Notes under the pieces: generated by a model
The model's input: only the letters and a program-made list of their open reading frames with translations
What the model was told of the DNA's origin: nothing
Databases searched by the model: none
Shown here: piece by piece, positions 1 to 7,322 of the stretch
How positions within the stretch are numbered: position 1 is the stretch's first letter
How the letters are laid out: every line of letters begins with the position of its first letter
Program-made: the position numbers and the translations under genes
Source of the DNA: Deltaproteobacteria bacterium
GTDB lineage: Bacteria > Myxococcota_C > UBA6777
NCBI GenBank assembly: GCA_002731275.1
Contig: PCBK01000033.1
Location: 24,752-88,751 of the forward strand
DNA length: 64,000 nucleotides
Reading direction: 5' to 3'

Positions 1-157
1 TGTGCATCGCTCCCCTTGCCGACGAAGTCGAGTAGGGGGAGCTGGCGGGCGAAGCCCGTCTGAGGGGGTTTTGCAGCCCCTCTTGTGCATCGCTCCCCTT
101 GCCGACGAAGTCGAGTAGAGGGAGCTGGCGGGCGAAACCCGTCTGATGGGGTTTTGC
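1..157. repeat. Tandem pair of REP-like double-hairpin repeats
   Basis: Two copies of a 74-base unit lie at 1-74 and 84-157, separated by nine bases, and differ at only a few positions. Each unit contains two hairpins: one with a CTCCCC/GGGGAG-type outer stem closed over GACGAAGTC, the other with GGCGGGC and GCCCGTC arms around a GAA loop. The block starts at the window edge, so further copies may lie upstream. It sits just downstream of the stop codon of the NtrC-type gene, the usual place for REP-like intergenic elements. It is non-coding as far as can be seen; whether it is mobile, a transcription barrier or a nucleoid site is not decided by the sequence. Confidence 0.8.
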
Positions 158-174
158 TTTCCAATATAGCTCAC

Positions 175-1569
175 TTAGGAGATGTCGTACTTTTCCAGCT
201 TGTAGTAAAGCGCGGAGGTTTTGATTCCGAGTACACGGGCCGTTTCAGCTTTCACCTTGTTGGAGCGCTCGTAGGCTTTCAAGATCAGCTGTTTTTCGAT
301 ATCATCGAGGATTTGGGGAAGAGAGCGCATCCCAAGCGCACCAAAGAGATCGGTATCAATCGTCTTCGGCGGCGTATCATTTTGTGTGATGTGGTGGGGA
401 AGATCGAGGGTGGTCAGCTCCTCTTCTTCAGCAAACACCAACGCCTGCTCCATCACATTTTCAAGTTCACGAATGTTCCCAGGCCAGGGATAGTGACGAA
501 AGATCTTTACGACATCATCGTGGACCTTTTTGACCTCGTGTCGTGTGCGTGCGCGTAGCTTTTCAAGAAAGTGCTGCACGAGGATATCGAGATCGTCGAG
601 GCGTTCACGTAGTGGGGGCAGTGTCAGTGGGAGGATGTGCAATCGGTAGAATAGATCTTCTCGAAAACGCCCTGCCTCCATCTCCTTTTGCAGGTCTTTG
701 TTGGTCGCGCTGATGATCCGCACGTCGACGCGGACAGGGGCTTCACCTCCGACACGTTCAAACTCTTTCTCTTGCAAGACGCGCAACAACTTAACCTGCA
801 CGGCTGGGGAGATATCTCCAATCTCATCGAGAAACAGCGATCCTCCATCGGCCAACTCAAAACGCCCAAGTTTACGCTTGACGGCGTTGGTAAAGGCCCC
901 TTTCTCGTGCCCAAAGAGTTCGCTTTCGAGCAAGGTTTCGGGCAAGGCGCTACAGTTGATTTTGATGAAGGGTCCATCTTTCCGGGGACTTAGATCGTGA
1001 ATGGCCCGCGCGGCCAACTCCTTCCCTGTCCCGCTCTCACCAAAGATATGAACTGTGGAATCCGATCCAGCGACGCGTTCGATCTTTTTGAACACGCGCT
1101 TCATCTTGTCACACTCGCCGACGATGGTTTTTTGCGCGTACGGCTGGACAATCTCATCCCGAAGGACACGGTTCTCCTCGACCAGACGATCATTTCTGAT
1201 TTGGAGTTGACGTGCGTTGACAGCTTTTTCGACCTTAACGCGCAACAGCTCCATCGAGAAGGGTTTGGTGATAAAGTCAAACGCCCCGGCTTTCATAGCC
1301 TCGACCGCGACTTCGATCGTGCCAAACGCTGTCACCACCATCACGATCGCATCGGGTCTTTGCTCTTTGATCGACTTGAGGACCTGCAAACCGTCAAGAT
1401 CGTCCATCTTGAGATCGGTGATGACAAAATCCGTCTCGTCTGCGCGAAAGAGACTGAGCCCCTGCCGACCTCCAGAAGCTGTATCCACAGTATGCCCCAT
1501 CTTTTTGATGGTGTACGCCATACCTTCTCGCATTGTCTCATTGTCATCGATGACAAGAATCCGACTCAT
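175..1569 (-). CDS. NtrC-family sigma-54 dependent response regulator
   Basis: A 464-residue response regulator that should activate sigma-54 promoters when phosphorylated by a partner kinase. The receiver domain (about 1-120) has the acidic pair D8/D9, phospho-acceptor D52 and conserved K102. The AAA+ domain (about 140-380) has Walker A GESGTGKE and Walker B FLDEIGD. The sigma-54 contact loop reads GAFTNA instead of GAFTGA. A Fis-type helix-turn-helix ends the protein. The start was moved from the in-frame TTG at 1578 to ATG 1569, because a GGAGG at 1580-1584 is ten bases from the ATG but only one from the TTG. No cognate histidine kinase lies beside it; the upstream neighbour on the same strand is a Ser/Thr kinase. 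The regulated promoters are unknown. Family assignment is firm. Confidence 0.95.
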   Translation of the reverse strand: MSRILVIDDNETMREGMAYTIKKMGHTVDTASGGRQGLSLFRADETDFVITDLKMDDLDGLQVLKSIKEQRPDAIVMVVTAFGTIEVAVEAMKAGAFDFITKPFSMELLRVKVEKAVNARQLQIRNDRLVEENRVLRDEIVQPYAQKTIVGECDKMKRVFKKIERVAGSDSTVHIFGESGTGKELAARAIHDLSPRKDGPFIKINCSALPETLLESELFGHEKGAFTNAVKRKLGRFELADGGSLFLDEIGDISPAVQVKLLRVLQEKEFERVGGEAPVRVDVRIISATNKDLQKEMEAGRFREDLFYRLHILPLTLPPLRERLDDLDILVQHFLEKLRARTRHEVKKVHDDVVKIFRHYPWPGNIRELENVMEQALVFAEEEELTTLDLPHHITQNDTPPKTIDTDLFGALGMRSLPQILDDIEKQLILKAYERSNKVKAETARVLGIKTSALYYKLEKYDIS

Positions 1570-1675
1570 GTGGTTCAAACCTCCTCATATGAGAGTGATG
1601 GTGATTGTAGAGTATAGAGGGCCAAGTGACAGACTGTCCTTTGGGATTGCAGGCGGGCAAGTAAGGGGAAGCGTC

Positions 1676-3661
1676 CTATTTTTTGAGACAATACCCCTCA
1701 GAGAGAACACTCAGCTCCTTTGAGCGACGAAGGCGAATGTGGAGCCGTGAGCGTCGATGCCGAATACGAAACACACAATCAGTGTAACCATTTCGATCGA
1801 CGGAAACGCGCTTTGCGTAAGGAGGAATACAAAAACCTTTCGCGACGCGTTTGGCTTTGACGGACTTTCTGTTTCGCAGCTCGTACTCGACGTTGGCTTT
1901 GTGTGGAGAGACCGTCAAGTACGTCCAAGACGATTTACACTTGTGCACTTTGCGTCTGGCTTTGTGCTTACGTACAAGACGGCGACGGTGGGTTTTTCGA
2001 CGACGGAGCTTTTTTCGTCGCCTGGACTTTCGACGCCTTGGACGAGGCTGTGGGCGGATCTCAGGTACGACAGCCCGTTTCGCATGTCTTTTTTCCTTCA
2101 TTTGATTTGAATGTCGTTCGAAAGATCCCCCCTTTTTGAGGGCCTCGATCTTCTTCTGGAGACCTTTGAGGCCGGCGCCGTACTGCACCTCCCCCTCTTT
2201 CGCTGGAATAATCGGCTCTTCAGGGGCAAATGGGCCGAGCTTTTGGACGTACAAAAAGGCGAACACACCACCACCAAGCAAAAGAAGCAAGAAGAGAGGC
2301 AGTAGACGTTTTGCCAGAGAGGGCCTCGCGAAAGTAGGATCGACCAACTCGCCATTTTCGAGCGCTTCACCGAAGACATCGGCGGCCTTGATCTCTTGAT
2401 TGGCGATCGTCTCTTGGGCCTCTGGAGGGAGCATTGTCTGGAGGGAGGCATCCGAATCTGTCGAAGGAATAGACATTGGTCCTTCGAGTCGATGTTGTGG
2501 GACCGGTGTCTCCACTCGCGAAGTCGTGAGCTTTGGAATGCTCCCAGCATCAAGCTGCAGACTTGGCGGCCCCGCAGTGGGAGCATTACTCAAATAGTTT
2601 CCGGAGCGATTGATGGGGGGTTGTTCAGGAGCGATCTGTGCAGTTGCAGCCGTGAGATGGTGCTCGGCAGCAGGCTCTTCTGCGAGGGGGCCCGCCGCTT
2701 CTTTGATCTCCAACCAAAACGCCTCGGCTGTTTGAATCCGATCGGCAGGCTCGCGTGTCAATGCTTTCAGGACGACATCACCGAGGGCCCGAGGGATATT
2801 TCGATCGGGTCGAACATCGCAAGGGTGCGCAGGTTGCTTCATAAGCTTGGAGGTCATGACCTCCAGCGCAGAGATGTCATTTTCGCGACCTTCTGGCACA
2901 AAAGGAATACGGCCGGTCAACAGCTCAAAGAGAATCACACCCATGCTGTAGATGTCAGCGCGTTTATCGGCACCTTTGTTCATCCCTTGTTCGGGAGACA
3001 TGTAGAAAGGTGTTCCCACAGCACCTTGTGTCAAGCGAGTGTCAGTACCGTCAGCTCCCACAGGCTTTGCGATACCGAAATCGAGGACTTTCACGAAGTA
3101 GGGTTGGCGGCGTCGTTTGATCAACAACAAGTTATCGGGCTTCAAGTCCCTGTGGACGACACCTTCTTCGTGGGCAGCCCACATCGCATCACAGAGCTGC
3201 TTGAAGATCGAGAGGCTCCACTGGATCGCAGGCAAACGATCAGCCACGATGTAATGGGTCAGTGGCTCGCCTTGCAGATACTCCATGACGTAAAAATGAC
3301 CGAGATTGGGGATCTCACCAAAGTCGTCGTAGATCCGGACGATGTGTTCGTTTCTTTGGGAGATGTCTGAGGTCACCTGGACTTCGCGTACAAAGCGTCG
3401 ATCCATCCCAGAGACAGCGAACACCTCTGGTTTGATGATTTTGACGACACGTTCAGCGTTACGGTGAAGATTTACGTGCTCGGCCTTGTACACTGTACCA
3501 AAGCCACCTTCGCCAAGAACGGAACTAAGACGGTACTTTCCAGCGACGAGCATGAGTGGAAATTTACATTGGATACAGAAAGCCAAAGGGGTAGGCTGCC
3601 CATGAAATGGGGTCAGGTCGGTGTGACATTGTGGACACTGATCTAACAGAATGTTGGACAT
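1676..3661 (-). CDS. Membrane Ser/Thr protein kinase with N-terminal zinc ribbon
   Basis: A 661-residue eukaryotic-type kinase. Residues 1-35 hold two CxxC pairs (C9/C12 and C29/C32), likely a zinc ribbon. The kinase domain (about 43-325) has the glycine loop GEGGFGTV (50-57), lysine K74, the catalytic loop HRDLKPDN (170-177), D194 of DFG and SPEQ near 222. After a Pro/Ser/Thr-rich linker, one membrane helix lies at about 453-472. The extracytoplasmic part is strikingly basic (runs of Arg and Lys) and ends in a beta-rich region with four cysteines that vaguely resembles PEGA. All catalytic residues are present, so activity is expected. The ATG start has a GAGGA 12 bases upstream. It could be co-transcribed with the downstream NtrC-type regulator (about 100 bases), but the link is only positional. 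Confidence 0.93.
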   Translation of the reverse strand: MSNILLDQCPQCHTDLTPFHGQPTPLAFCIQCKFPLMLVAGKYRLSSVLGEGGFGTVYKAEHVNLHRNAERVVKIIKPEVFAVSGMDRRFVREVQVTSDISQRNEHIVRIYDDFGEIPNLGHFYVMEYLQGEPLTHYIVADRLPAIQWSLSIFKQLCDAMWAAHEEGVVHRDLKPDNLLLIKRRRQPYFVKVLDFGIAKPVGADGTDTRLTQGAVGTPFYMSPEQGMNKGADKRADIYSMGVILFELLTGRIPFVPEGRENDISALEVMTSKLMKQPAHPCDVRPDRNIPRALGDVVLKALTREPADRIQTAEAFWLEIKEAAGPLAEEPAAEHHLTAATAQIAPEQPPINRSGNYLSNAPTAGPPSLQLDAGSIPKLTTSRVETPVPQHRLEGPMSIPSTDSDASLQTMLPPEAQETIANQEIKAADVFGEALENGELVDPTFARPSLAKRLLPLFLLLLLGGGVFAFLYVQKLGPFAPEEPIIPAKEGEVQYGAGLKGLQKKIEALKKGGSFERHSNQMKEKRHAKRAVVPEIRPQPRPRRRKSRRRKKLRRRKTHRRRLVRKHKARRKVHKCKSSWTYLTVSPHKANVEYELRNRKSVKAKRVAKGFCIPPYAKRVSVDRNGYTDCVFRIRHRRSRLHIRLRRSKELSVLSEGYCLKK

Positions 3662-4052
3662 GCCCGAGGCTTCCTCATAAACACAAAGTCAAAAGGTTTG
3701 TTGCGGTGAATACACGTTCAACAGCAAACAAAGAGGCTCCAAAATGGATACGAACAAACACTATACCACTTTTACGGTGCCTGTTTCCAGCACCTATTTT
3801 AACTTTTCTCACAAGCAAAGGCAAAGGTGGATGAAGGGATGTAAAACCCCTCCCCACCCCACTAGGGCTGTCGGATGAAAAACAGCGAAGACAAGAGGGT
3901 AGTGGATGAGGCCTCAGGCAAGGCATGAGAAGGAGCCGTGGCATCGCCACTGCGACGACGAATCACGAAGCCTGTGGTTTCAGCAACAACCTCCTGTCTT
4001 CGTCTCATGTTCCGTTTCCTTTTTTTCCATCCAACGGCCTTCGTCAAAAGGC
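3662..4052. other. Intergenic region with a structured dispersed repeat
   Basis: No convincing gene was found here; the open frames on either strand lack ribosome sites and family resemblance. The stretch 3911-3984 is one copy of a dispersed element whose other copy lies inverted at 25482-25555. The left part (3662-3910) should hold the promoter of the minus-strand kinase gene, but no clear -35/-10 pair was recognised. Confidence 0.6.
3911..3984 (+). repeat. Dispersed structured repeat, copy A
   Basis: This copy matches 25482-25555 on the opposite strand over about 70 bases, with the shared blocks CAGGCAAGGCATGAG, CGACGACGAATCACG and GGTTTCAG. It folds as an outer CAGGC/GCCTG stem (3915-3919 with 3970-3974) enclosing a GTGGC-ATC-GCCAC hairpin (3938-3950). 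In copy B the inner stem is CATGGC/GCCATG, so a G-C pair is replaced by A-T, and the outer stem keeps pairing through a G-U. That pattern suggests the folded form is maintained. The element is intergenic in both places. What it does is unknown. Confidence 0.7.
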
Positions 4053-4304
4053 TCACTCTGCGTCTGCATTGTCGCCTGTGGGATCTGTCTCAGCAGGATA
4101 CACACACACGGTGTAGATTTTGTCCGCACGGAACAACCATGTGTGTTGATCCAGATCGGTGAACTGCAACAACGCTGGAGCCTGCTTCTCCATAGATGCG
4201 TGGATGTCCGCGACGAGTTCTTCCTGGGTCTTTTCCGAACGAAGCTTGAACCAAGTAGGTTGGGCTTCTGACTCATGACGAATAAAGATACGGTAGATGC
4301 TCAC
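4053..4304 (-). CDS. Small conserved-looking protein of unknown function
   Basis: An 83-residue soluble, acidic protein without signal peptide, membrane segment or recognised motif. It begins with a beta-like stretch (SIYRIFIRH) and contains WFKLRSEKTQEEL and a second beta-like stretch near KIYTVCVYP. A GTG start at 4304 is preceded by GGAG with seven bases between, and this together with the lack of a better alternative frame supports it as a real gene. It lies upstream of the kinase gene on the same strand, about 390 bases away, and downstream of pdxH. I do not recognise the family. Confidence 0.65.
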   Translation of the reverse strand: MSIYRIFIRHESEAQPTWFKLRSEKTQEELVADIHASMEKQAPALLQFTDLDQHTWLFRADKIYTVCVYPAETDPTGDNADAE

Positions 4305-4493
4305 GTCTGCTCTCCTTCAATCAACCAGCAGGGACACTGCCGAAACCATGCGATACGAATAATGAAAGAATGGTCTGCATTATACAAGACTTCTATCACA
4401 ATGCAAAAAATGCTCGCATCACCCGAAAAAACCGCGACAATGCAGGACGCAGCTCGACCAAACCAGCACACCAACCGACTCTATCCTCACACC

Positions 4494-5099
4494 CTATGGT
4501 GCCATACGTGAGAGGGTCCAGCTCGCCCCCTCGCGTACATAGCAAAAACGATCGTGGTATCGGTGGACACCATCACTCCAAAACTCGAAGCGCTCTGGTG
4601 TCAAGCGAAACCCTCCCCAAAAAGGAGGTAGCGGGATCGTCCCTTCGGGGTATGTTTTCATGATCTCTGCTCTCATCTCTTCGAGCTTGTGGCGACTCTC
4701 AACCACCTCACTCTGTGGCGAAGCCCACGCGCTCCACTGACTCTCTTTCGGACGTGAGTGAAAATAGGTCTCGGATTCCTCTCGTGAGGTCTTCTCGACA
4801 GTCCCTCGTATCCGGACCTGTCGATCCAGAGGCGCCCAATAAAAGTGAAACTCCGCACGCGGATTCTCCTGAAGCTGCCGTCCCTTCTCACTGTCGTAGT
4901 GGGTGTAAAAGACAAACCCACGGTCGTCAAAAGACTTGAGCAGCACCATCCTGACAGACGGCACACCGTCACGGCTTGCGGAGGCAACAGCCATCGCGTT
5001 TGGCAGCGCGATATCTGCGCGCCCTGCGTCTTCAAACCACAGCGAAAACTGTTCAAATGGATCGCTCTTCAGATCGCGTTTGTGCAAAATTGATGTCAC
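4494..5099 (-). CDS. pdxH: Pyridoxamine 5'-phosphate oxidase
   Basis: A 201-residue FMN enzyme that oxidises pyridoxine or pyridoxamine 5'-phosphate to pyridoxal 5'-phosphate, the last step of PLP making and salvage in the cytoplasm. Length and order of motifs match the family: SVRMVLLKSFDDRGFVFYT (FMN-binding strands), the SEKGRQLQENPRAEFHFYW segment, SRPKESQWSAWAS, the PPFWGGFRLTPERFEFW block and a C-terminal RYHDR followed by SRMAP (usually RLAP or RLSP). The GTG start at 5099 has AAGGA seven bases upstream. It stands alone as a metabolic gene among surface-protein genes; the next gene upstream ends only 27 bases away, so it may be the last member of that transcript. Confidence 0.95.
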   Translation of the reverse strand: MTSILHKRDLKSDPFEQFSLWFEDAGRADIALPNAMAVASASRDGVPSVRMVLLKSFDDRGFVFYTHYDSEKGRQLQENPRAEFHFYWAPLDRQVRIRGTVEKTSREESETYFHSRPKESQWSAWASPQSEVVESRHKLEEMRAEIMKTYPEGTIPLPPFWGGFRLTPERFEFWSDGVHRYHDRFCYVREGASWTLSRMAP

Positions 5100-5126
5100 G
5101 CTACATTCCTTTCGGTATTGTGAGGT

Positions 5127-7313
5127 TTATTGAGGTGAGAGAACCAATGTTTTTCCAAGCTCAGGGGTCGGGATCTCCCGCTTTTGACCATCGGACCAAA
5201 CGATCGTGAGATCGCCAGCAGCTTCGACGTCTCCCAAACCAATCGGTAGCAAGAGTTCACTCTGATCGGGACTTGTACTCGAAATCCCCACCTCCCGCAA
5301 GAAAGTTCGAGCGCCGCTCTTGAGCAAGATCTTCGTTCCAATCGCGCTACGATTCCCGCGATTCCCACGAATCACCAAGCGTATAAACTTCCCCCTTGGA
5401 GGCTCCGAAAAGAGACGCAGAAAACCATTGCGCCCCCACACGGCAAACGAAGGAAACCCAACACGGGAAAGGTCGCCCATCGCCATCGGCCCTGCATCTG
5501 GCCAGGAGAGACCCACAGCGCTCGTCGCGTCGAGCAGGCTCTCTCCCAAGATATTCTTCATCCACAACGTGCCACCTGTCTTACCGACCAGACCAAGATC
5601 TGGATAGCCATCCAGATCCGGATCCGAGAGCATCACACCGCGCAGCTCTCGATCCAACACCTCCGTTGTAAACACCCTCTTCCATCCCTGACCAGTGAGT
5701 TGATGCAACATGACGACAAACAAGACCTTCACAGTGGATGTCTCTTCTTTGCGACCGCGCCCCACGAGCACCAAGTCAAGATCACCGTCAGCGTCCACAT
5801 CGGTCCTCGCCGCCCAACGCCACTCCACGTCGACGCCGACGTTCTCCAACACCCCCTTCAAGGTGTACGCCTGAAACCCGCCCTTTCCATCACCGTACAA
5901 AAGATAAGGAAGCTTTGTCCCTCCAGGAAGGATCAAAAGGTCCGCCTTTCGATCGTCATTCCAATCTCCAGAGAGCGCGTCAAATGCCCCCGCCTCGACC
6001 TCCCGAAGAGCATCCTTTTGCGGCGAAAAACGCCCTGCAGATTGCTTCCAGAGGCGACTCTCCCCCTGACGAGCGTCCAACACAAACAGATCCAAAACCC
6101 CATCACCATCCGCATCCAGAGGAACAACGGCCTGCACTTTGGCATCACTCCCGACAGCAAACACACCTGTCTCTTTTTTGATCGAGGTCCGCGTCTGTGT
6201 CGCAAAGTAATGCAATTGTCCCTGCTGATCTCGCAACAGGATATCAGCGAGACCATCTCCATCAAAATCCCAACTCCTCACCCAATCCACAGAGGAAGGG
6301 CTGTTCGCGAGTTTGATAGGTTCCTTTGGTCCGGTAGACGTAAAAGGCAAGACAGAGATCTGTTGTTCACCGATCAAAAAGCAACTGGGCTCACCAAAGA
6401 GCTCAAGATCGTTGACAAACATCACCTGTGGCGGATCGTATCCAACACGAATATCACCTCTTTTGAGGGGTGTGACCAACCCATAACGTAGCTCGATGGG
6501 TTCGGACTTCGCCTGCCCTTGATCGACAGCCTGTACTTGCAAGATCGTATCCTGACTGATCCGCAGTGGCGTCCCATATTGAATCCATATATCAGGAGAT
6601 ATGTTGGCAATTTTATAGAAGATATTCCCGCTCTCTCCAGTCCGCAAATACAAGATCAACTCTTTGCTCTCGTACACACCGGGTGGTGGCCAAACAGAGA
6701 CTTGAGGCGGAAAGTTGAAGAAGGCGCGCTGTGGGGCTTCGCGGTTGCCGAATCGATCGACAGCCATATAGCGAAGTGAAGTATCAGAGGTAAATTTCAA
6801 CGGTTTTTCATACAGAGAAGACTGTGGGGTGGGTTCGCTGCCGTCTATCGTGTAGTAGATCTGCGCAGGCTCATCGCTCGAAAGCGTCACCTCGATGCTG
6901 CCCTCGTAGTTCCCAGGGGACGGCTCCACAGTGCTCACAGGCGCGAGCACATCCACATCGTACTCCCAACGTGAAGGCGAACCTTGATGACCATGTTCGT
7001 CAAACGCAACGGCCCGAAGGACGACAGAGGACCACAGCGCGATCGGCTGTGTATACACCTCCGCGTTGCGGTCGGGCGTTGTGCCGTCTGTCGTGTAGTA
7101 GATCGTGGCCTGAGAAGACGCGCTCAAGGTGATCTTCTCGCCAGCCTTCACCTTTCCAGGTAACGGAAAAGAGACGACGATCAAACCATCAGCAGGAGGA
7201 GCAGGTGGACCGAGCAAACCGCTACAAGCAGAGAGCACAAAGAGCAACAGACAAAAGATCAGGGGGATGCTTTGTGAGAGGAGGCGAGAGAGAGAGGAGG
7301 TCTTGCGCGACAT
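5127..7313 (-). CDS. Lipoprotein with chitobiase-type, FG-GAP and UnbV-like domains
   Basis: About 728 residues, secreted and lipid-anchored: a short signal peptide ends in the lipobox LSAC. Then come two or three copies of the chitobiase/beta-hexosaminidase C-terminal type beta domain, recognisable from ATIYYTTDGTTP and QIYYTIDGSEP. The middle has FG-GAP/VCBS-like repeats with calcium-type loops (DFDGDGLADI, DADGDGVLDL, DVDADGDLDL, DPDLDGYPDL), typical of a beta propeller. The end resembles the ASPIC/UnbV domain (SAIGTKILL ... TIVWSDGQ). ATG 7313 is preferred over TTG 7322; neither has a strong ribosome site, and the upstream gene ends nine bases away, so coupling with the nucleotidase gene is likely. 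A surface binding role for sugar or protein is an inference. Confidence 0.85.
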   Translation of the reverse strand: MSRKTSSLSRLLSQSIPLIFCLLLFVLSACSGLLGPPAPPADGLIVVSFPLPGKVKAGEKITLSASSQATIYYTTDGTTPDRNAEVYTQPIALWSSVVLRAVAFDEHGHQGSPSRWEYDVDVLAPVSTVEPSPGNYEGSIEVTLSSDEPAQIYYTIDGSEPTPQSSLYEKPLKFTSDTSLRYMAVDRFGNREAPQRAFFNFPPQVSVWPPPGVYESKELILYLRTGESGNIFYKIANISPDIWIQYGTPLRISQDTILQVQAVDQGQAKSEPIELRYGLVTPLKRGDIRVGYDPPQVMFVNDLELFGEPSCFLIGEQQISVLPFTSTGPKEPIKLANSPSSVDWVRSWDFDGDGLADILLRDQQGQLHYFATQTRTSIKKETGVFAVGSDAKVQAVVPLDADGDGVLDLFVLDARQGESRLWKQSAGRFSPQKDALREVEAGAFDALSGDWNDDRKADLLILPGGTKLPYLLYGDGKGGFQAYTLKGVLENVGVDVEWRWAARTDVDADGDLDLVLVGRGRKEETSTVKVLFVVMLHQLTGQGWKRVFTTEVLDRELRGVMLSDPDLDGYPDLGLVGKTGGTLWMKNILGESLLDATSAVGLSWPDAGPMAMGDLSRVGFPSFAVWGRNGFLRLFSEPPRGKFIRLVIRGNRGNRSAIGTKILLKSGARTFLREVGISSTSPDQSELLLPIGLGDVEAAGDLTIVWSDGQKREIPTPELGKTLVLSPQ

Positions 7314-7322
7314 GTGCGGCAA

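Noticed and set aside
2396-3370. A 324-codon plus-strand frame
   Set aside because: Fully antisense to the kinase catalytic domain, with no family resemblance and no ribosome site.
5700-6491. A 263-codon plus-strand frame
   Set aside because: Antisense to the chitobiase/FG-GAP lipoprotein gene; composition is as expected for a shadow frame.
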